In this document: positions 60,329 through 64,000 of the stretch, in pieces
Numbering within the stretch: position 1 is the stretch's first letter
Layout: each line of letters opens with the position of its first letter
Source of the DNA: Caprella mutica
Lineage: Eukaryota > Arthropoda > Malacostraca > Amphipoda > Caprellidae
NCBI GenBank assembly: GCA_947561585.1
Contig: CANNZV010000113.1
Coordinates: 549,999 to 613,998, forward strand
DNA length: 64,000 nucleotides
Reading direction: 5' to 3'
The notes under the pieces: generated by a model
The model's database searches: none
What the model was told of the DNA's origin: nothing
Seen by the model: the letters and a program-made list of their open reading frames with translations, nothing else
Program-made: the position numbers and the translations under genes

Positions 60329-60353
60329 GGGTGGGTGCTGACAGCACCCACCC
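60329..60353. repeat. Perfect 12-bp inverted repeat at start of 112-bp array
   Basis: GGGTGGGTGCTG, a single A, then CAGCACCCACCC. It sits exactly at the left edge of the next tandem repeat. Confidence 0.85.
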
Positions 60354-60640
60354 TAGTCCCCACTGATGTAAAACTCAGAAGGGAGTTAGAGTGAGACCTA
60401 CTGGGAGGGTGAAAGGCATAACACAATATGGGGAGAGCACCGGTCGTTCTCTTCGGTACCCACCCTAGTCCCCACTGATGTAAAACTCAGAAGGGAATTA
60501 GAGTGGGACCTACTGGGAGGGCGAAAGGGATAACACAATATGGGGAGAGCGCCGGTCGTTTTCTTAGGTACCCACCCTAGTCCCCACTGATGTAAGACTC
60601 AGAAGGGAATTAGAGTGGGACCTATTGGGAGGCCAAAAAG
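60346..60640. repeat. Tandem array, 112-bp unit, 2.6 copies
   Basis: ACCCACCCTAGTCCCCACTG recurs at 60346, 60458 and 60570. GC content is well above background. The sequence looks like part of a larger mobile element, possibly a retroelement tail, but I cannot place it. Confidence 0.85.
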
Positions 60641-61039
60641 ATACCTGTTAGGCTGTTACCTATAAACAAAATCTAGATAGCTAATGATATAGTTTTCCTA
60701 AATCAATTTTCACTACCTACCTACATTCAACTTCCTTCTCTCACCTCCTGGCCACTCTGAATAATGTGTCTCTTCTCCCGTTGATTTTTTAATTTGAGAA
60801 ACGGTTACTCTCTTACCATGTTTCAGAGGCTGGAAAATTGTAAGCCAATTTTTGAGGTAAAATTTCACATAAAATCTGAGCCAAGCCAATTTGGCTCATT
60901 TTTGGATGATTTCAAGCCAAAATTAACATGGGAACATAGGAATTAATTCAAAATTTAAAGCCAATTAGACATATCTGAGATTTGACCATTTCAAATCTAA
61001 GTCAATTAATTGGCTTTAACTGACATACTCTTAGTCTAA
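60641..61039. other. Unique sequence, nothing recognised
   Basis: Spacer with repeated AAGCCAATT words; no gene or element end. Confidence 0.4.
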
Positions 61040-61776
61040 AGGGCCCCATACACGACACCAATTTCCAAAACCAACCCCGATCTACAGCCAGATCGTGGTT
61101 GGGGTTGGAGTTGGCGGTGTGCCCACACACGTTCCAATCGATTTGTCCAATCTTTCTCAGTTGAATCGCTTATCTGTGCTGTGAACAATGTCTGACCTCG
61201 ACTCTGATGACCTGGCGAATGTTGCATTGTTATTAGAGGCAGATAGAAAACGTAAAAAACGATCTAAGTGGTGCAAGTCGTGGCTTCAAAAGAGGGATAA
61301 GTTATCCCATAATGTTTTGCTGGAAGAACTGAGGTCAGAACCAAAGGATTACTTGAATTATTTAAGAATGGATGAACCCACTTTCCTAGAACTTTTATCC
61401 TTGGTCACACCAATCATTGTAAAATAAGATACCATGATGAGGACGGCTATTACACCACATGAACGTCTCACTTGTACTTTGCGATATCTAGCAACTGGAA
61501 GGTCATACGAAGACCTCAAGTTTTCTACCTTCATATCCCCCCAAGCACAACTGAAAAGATTTGGTCGTTTCTGCCCATACACCACTCCAACCCCAATCCC
61601 GACTTTAAGCTCCGCCCATAAAATATCAGAAAATTCTGATCAACTCCAACTCCAACCACGATATGCAAATCGTGATTGGATCGGGGTTGGTGGAGCCCAT
61701 ACACGGGCCAATCTGGTCGCGGTTGGAGTTGTAGATCGGTGTTGGAGTTGGAAATCGGTGTCGTGTATGGGGCCCT
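61040..61776 (+). mobile_element. PIF/Harbinger deletion derivative 2
   Basis: Inverted ends AGGGCCCCATACACGACACC and its inverse, with TAA at the left and TTA at the right. Subterminal GATCGTGGTTGGGGTTGGAG-like phrases repeat in both orientations. The transposase gene is cut after its first third and joined to the right subterminal region. Confidence 0.8.
61188..61545 (+). pseudogene. Harbinger transposase, N-terminal third with one stop
   Basis: Reads from ATG at 61188: an acidic start (MSDLDSDDLANVALL), a basic stretch with KWCKSWLQKRD, then YLRMDEPTFLELLSLVTP. TAA at 61425-61427 interrupts; the same frame then continues TAITPHERLTCTLRYLATGR and SYEDLKFSTFISPQ, the well-known pre-catalytic block of this family. 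The match ends at about 61545; sequence beyond belongs to the element's right end. The DDE nuclease core is deleted, so no active enzyme is possible. Confidence 0.8.
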
Positions 61777-61826
61777 TTATACATGGCTCTCTGACTCTCA
61801 GAAGCAGATTCTGAGAGATTCAGAAT

Positions 61827-61962
61827 CTCCCGCAGCTAAATTAATGGTTACATAGGAATTAATTCAAAACCTCCCGCAGCTAAATTAATGGTTACATAGG
61901 AATTAATTCAAAACCTCCCGCAGCTAAATTAATGGTTACATATGAATTAATTTAAGATCTCC
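61827..61962. repeat. Tandem array, 44-bp unit, 3 copies
   Basis: CTCCCGCAGCTAAATTAATG recurs at 61827, 61871 and 61915. Confidence 0.92.
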
Positions 61963-63249
61963 CTCAGAGATATACAATTTCTAAAGTTGGGCTCAGATTT
62001 GTCGCCGATAGTCTTGGAAAAATGTTCCATATTCTACAGTCTGGCCTCCTGGGAATATCTACAACATCAGTTTTCATAATACTTGCATTATCTACAAACT
62101 GGACGCCTACAACACTCTAAATTTTACTGCTAGTAATACCAACAACTTTTTTCATGGCTAGATTATACCTATTAGGCTATTTCTGACAACATACAACTTC
62201 CTACTCCTCCTGTGATGAGGTTTCCTAAACTGATCTATTAAAGAAATTCAAGTATGAATTGGTCAAATCCTACAATCTAGTGCATTCCTTTGGTTTCTGT
62301 CTAGCTTCAGCTCTTTCTAATCTCTACTCCATCTAATAAGCTCTTTCTTCGCTTTTCCTAAAATCAGCATAATACTTCTAAGCTATCTAAGTCATTTCGT
62401 TTAACTTCTAGGTGAGAATTTGTTCTCTGGTCAGATCCTCCATTCTTTCCTACTCTAATTATTCAATCTTCTCAAACATAGCTTTTTTTTCAATAGCACC
62501 TTCTACAAATCCTCCTAATTTAAATCTAACTAATCCTTTTGATCTAATATATGATCATTTCTGATCCTAATCTCCATTTTCTATTCATGCAATTCATCCT
62601 TAGCTTAAGCCCCGTCCAGACGGTCAAATTTTTTTAGAGAAGTGACAAACTTATCGTCAGTTTTCAAGGAGTGTCTACACGGTCAAATTTTCTTGCCAAA
62701 AGTTTGAGGTTCATTGGCTTCAGTATCGTCAAAATTAATGTTATATATCGTGAAAATAAAAATTATATACCTAACTTGGTATGTATATTTTTTAAATTTA
62801 GAACAGTATGAAACCAGAAAAAATTATTTTTTTAATGACAAAATATCGTCTTGAAAAGGATAGTCAAAAATAGATCATAGAAAACAATTCACAACGTAGG
62901 TGCTAGTTAACTCTAGGGTCTGATCAGATCTTAGAAAACTTTTTTGTTTGTGGACCGATTTTTGTTCGTGTTAAACACATTTTGTTCGTGTTACTTTTTC
63001 GATTTTGGCATTAGTTTTTGAGTTAATCGGTATTTTATTTTAATTGTTGCGTAAATTAAATAAATTTCTATAGAATAAGAGTCCATGAGGTTATACTATA
63101 AGCTAGAGCAAAACTAAGATAGTTTTAGACATAGTTTAATATGTTTTAGAATCATTGTAAGTACCTAACTTTTCTAACAAAGCCATAGACCATGATTTTT
63201 CATTGATTAGCGATTTTGAACTGTCATAAAAAAAGGCACAGGTAATTAG
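61963..63249. other. Mostly unique sequence
   Basis: About 62613-62700 has two copies of ACGGTCAAATTTT after CCCCGTCCAGACGG, possibly a solitary end of another Harbinger-type element. No gene recognised. Confidence 0.35.
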
Positions 63250-63345
63250 TTAATCCACTGACCGCTGACCAACATAAAGTATTGAGTTAGTGAGTCATAT
63301 TATTATTATATGTATAATATTATTCATTGAACCGCGAAAAAGATA
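63250..63345 (+). repeat. Dispersed repeat R3, copy 2
   Basis: Partner of 54322-54420 with about the same borders. Confidence 0.65.
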
Positions 63346-63639
63346 AAAGCCTAGTTAATAGATAGAAAAGTATACTAATTTTCAAATTCATTGACGGTGA
63401 ACTTGAGTCCGGTCTTCAGAAACGATGTAAACAAAACAAGTGACGTCACACAAAATCAGATGAAGTAATGTCAAAAGGAGAATTATATAGGTGCGGCAAC
63501 TAAATAGATAGAATATGTCAATAAACAATATATTTGGTTAGCTTCAAGTACCTAGATAACCTTTATATATATAAAAGTTGGCTTACCTGTTGGCAAACTT
63601 GTAAAATGTATGTTGGTACCTCTAACTCTCTAAGTAACC

Positions 63640-63927
63640 TATTATACTCACAAGAAGCACTTGAATGGCCATTATCTAACATATAAACCTGATTGCCTAT
63701 AGTAAAAGGGTATTTCAAGCACAATTTGACGAATGACCTTATCAATAAAAACTCTTATTTAATCAGATAAATACAAATGTATCTTAGTTCCTTCAGGCAC
63801 CTTTACTCTACTGGAGAGTTTGAAGGTTATTAAGTTTAATATTATATGAGATTAGAGTGTAAAATGTGATAAAAAACAAAATTTTATTTAAGTTAATTTC
63901 CATGAAAATGCACATTTAACTGAATAA
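63640..63927 (+). repeat. Dispersed repeat R2, copy 2
   Basis: Partner of 47630-47937. It ends just where the hAT-like terminus begins. Confidence 0.75.
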
Positions 63928-63933
63928 TAGCCA

Positions 63934-64000
63934 GAGATGGGCGAAAAGTACATCAAAAGTACTTAAGTACCCAGAGATGGGCGGGAAAGTACTTCCCAAG
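63934..64000 (+). mobile_element. hAT-like terminus, duplicated, cut by window edge
   Basis: CAGAGATGGGCGAAAAGTAC at 63934 and CAGAGATGGGCGGGAAAGTA at 63972 look like hAT left ends (CAGAGATGGGC type). The rest lies outside the window. Confidence 0.4.

Overview
This is a eukaryotic, AT-rich, gene-poor window, most likely from an insect (possibly hemipteran; low confidence). The evidence is indirect: a Tc1/mariner-type element with TA target duplications, PIF/Harbinger, Helitron-like, hAT-like, pogo-like and THAP/P-like pieces, GT-AG splice signals, and long minisatellites. I recognise no complete host gene, and I saw no tRNA, rRNA or bacterial operon structure. A 696-base run of N (26561-27256) interrupts one satellite array.

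Left part (1-31970): mostly unique AT-rich sequence carrying tandem arrays (20-bp x57, 14-bp x50, 45-bp x29, 22-bp x7, and four unrelated arrays that all have a 32-bp period) and many palindromic MITEs. One MITE family (termini GGGTAAGTTACG, TA duplications) recurs at least eight times. Several copies, and one copy of a different MITE family, share a palindromic core. A 1.3-kb DD37D mariner lies at 13378-14676; its transposase frame is full length but has two nonsense codons. A possible two-exon small gene (3191-3607) and a CRE/CCAAT-rich promoter-like block (about 21512-21680) are the only host-gene-like signals.

Middle part (31973-39821): almost featureless apart from one large imperfect hairpin (34700-35085).

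Right part (39822-63345): a dense nest of transposons. The striking theme is foldback-like elements whose inverted ends are built from short tandem units and which are flanked by 9-bp target duplications. Three are well supported: 40255-42245, 51757-52742, and a 7.8-kb composite at 45598-53371 that contains the second one plus a 2.5-kb CCCAGCAAACAT-ended element, a THAP-domain element, a Helitron-like element and MITEs. Downstream are an inverted second THAP copy, a palindromic mariner remnant, three PIF/Harbinger-type deletion derivatives (two still carrying the transposase N-terminus) and a hAT-like nested element. A hAT-like end reaches the right edge.

Nothing here forms a working pathway: every transposase piece found is broken, so these elements could move now only through enzymes encoded elsewhere.
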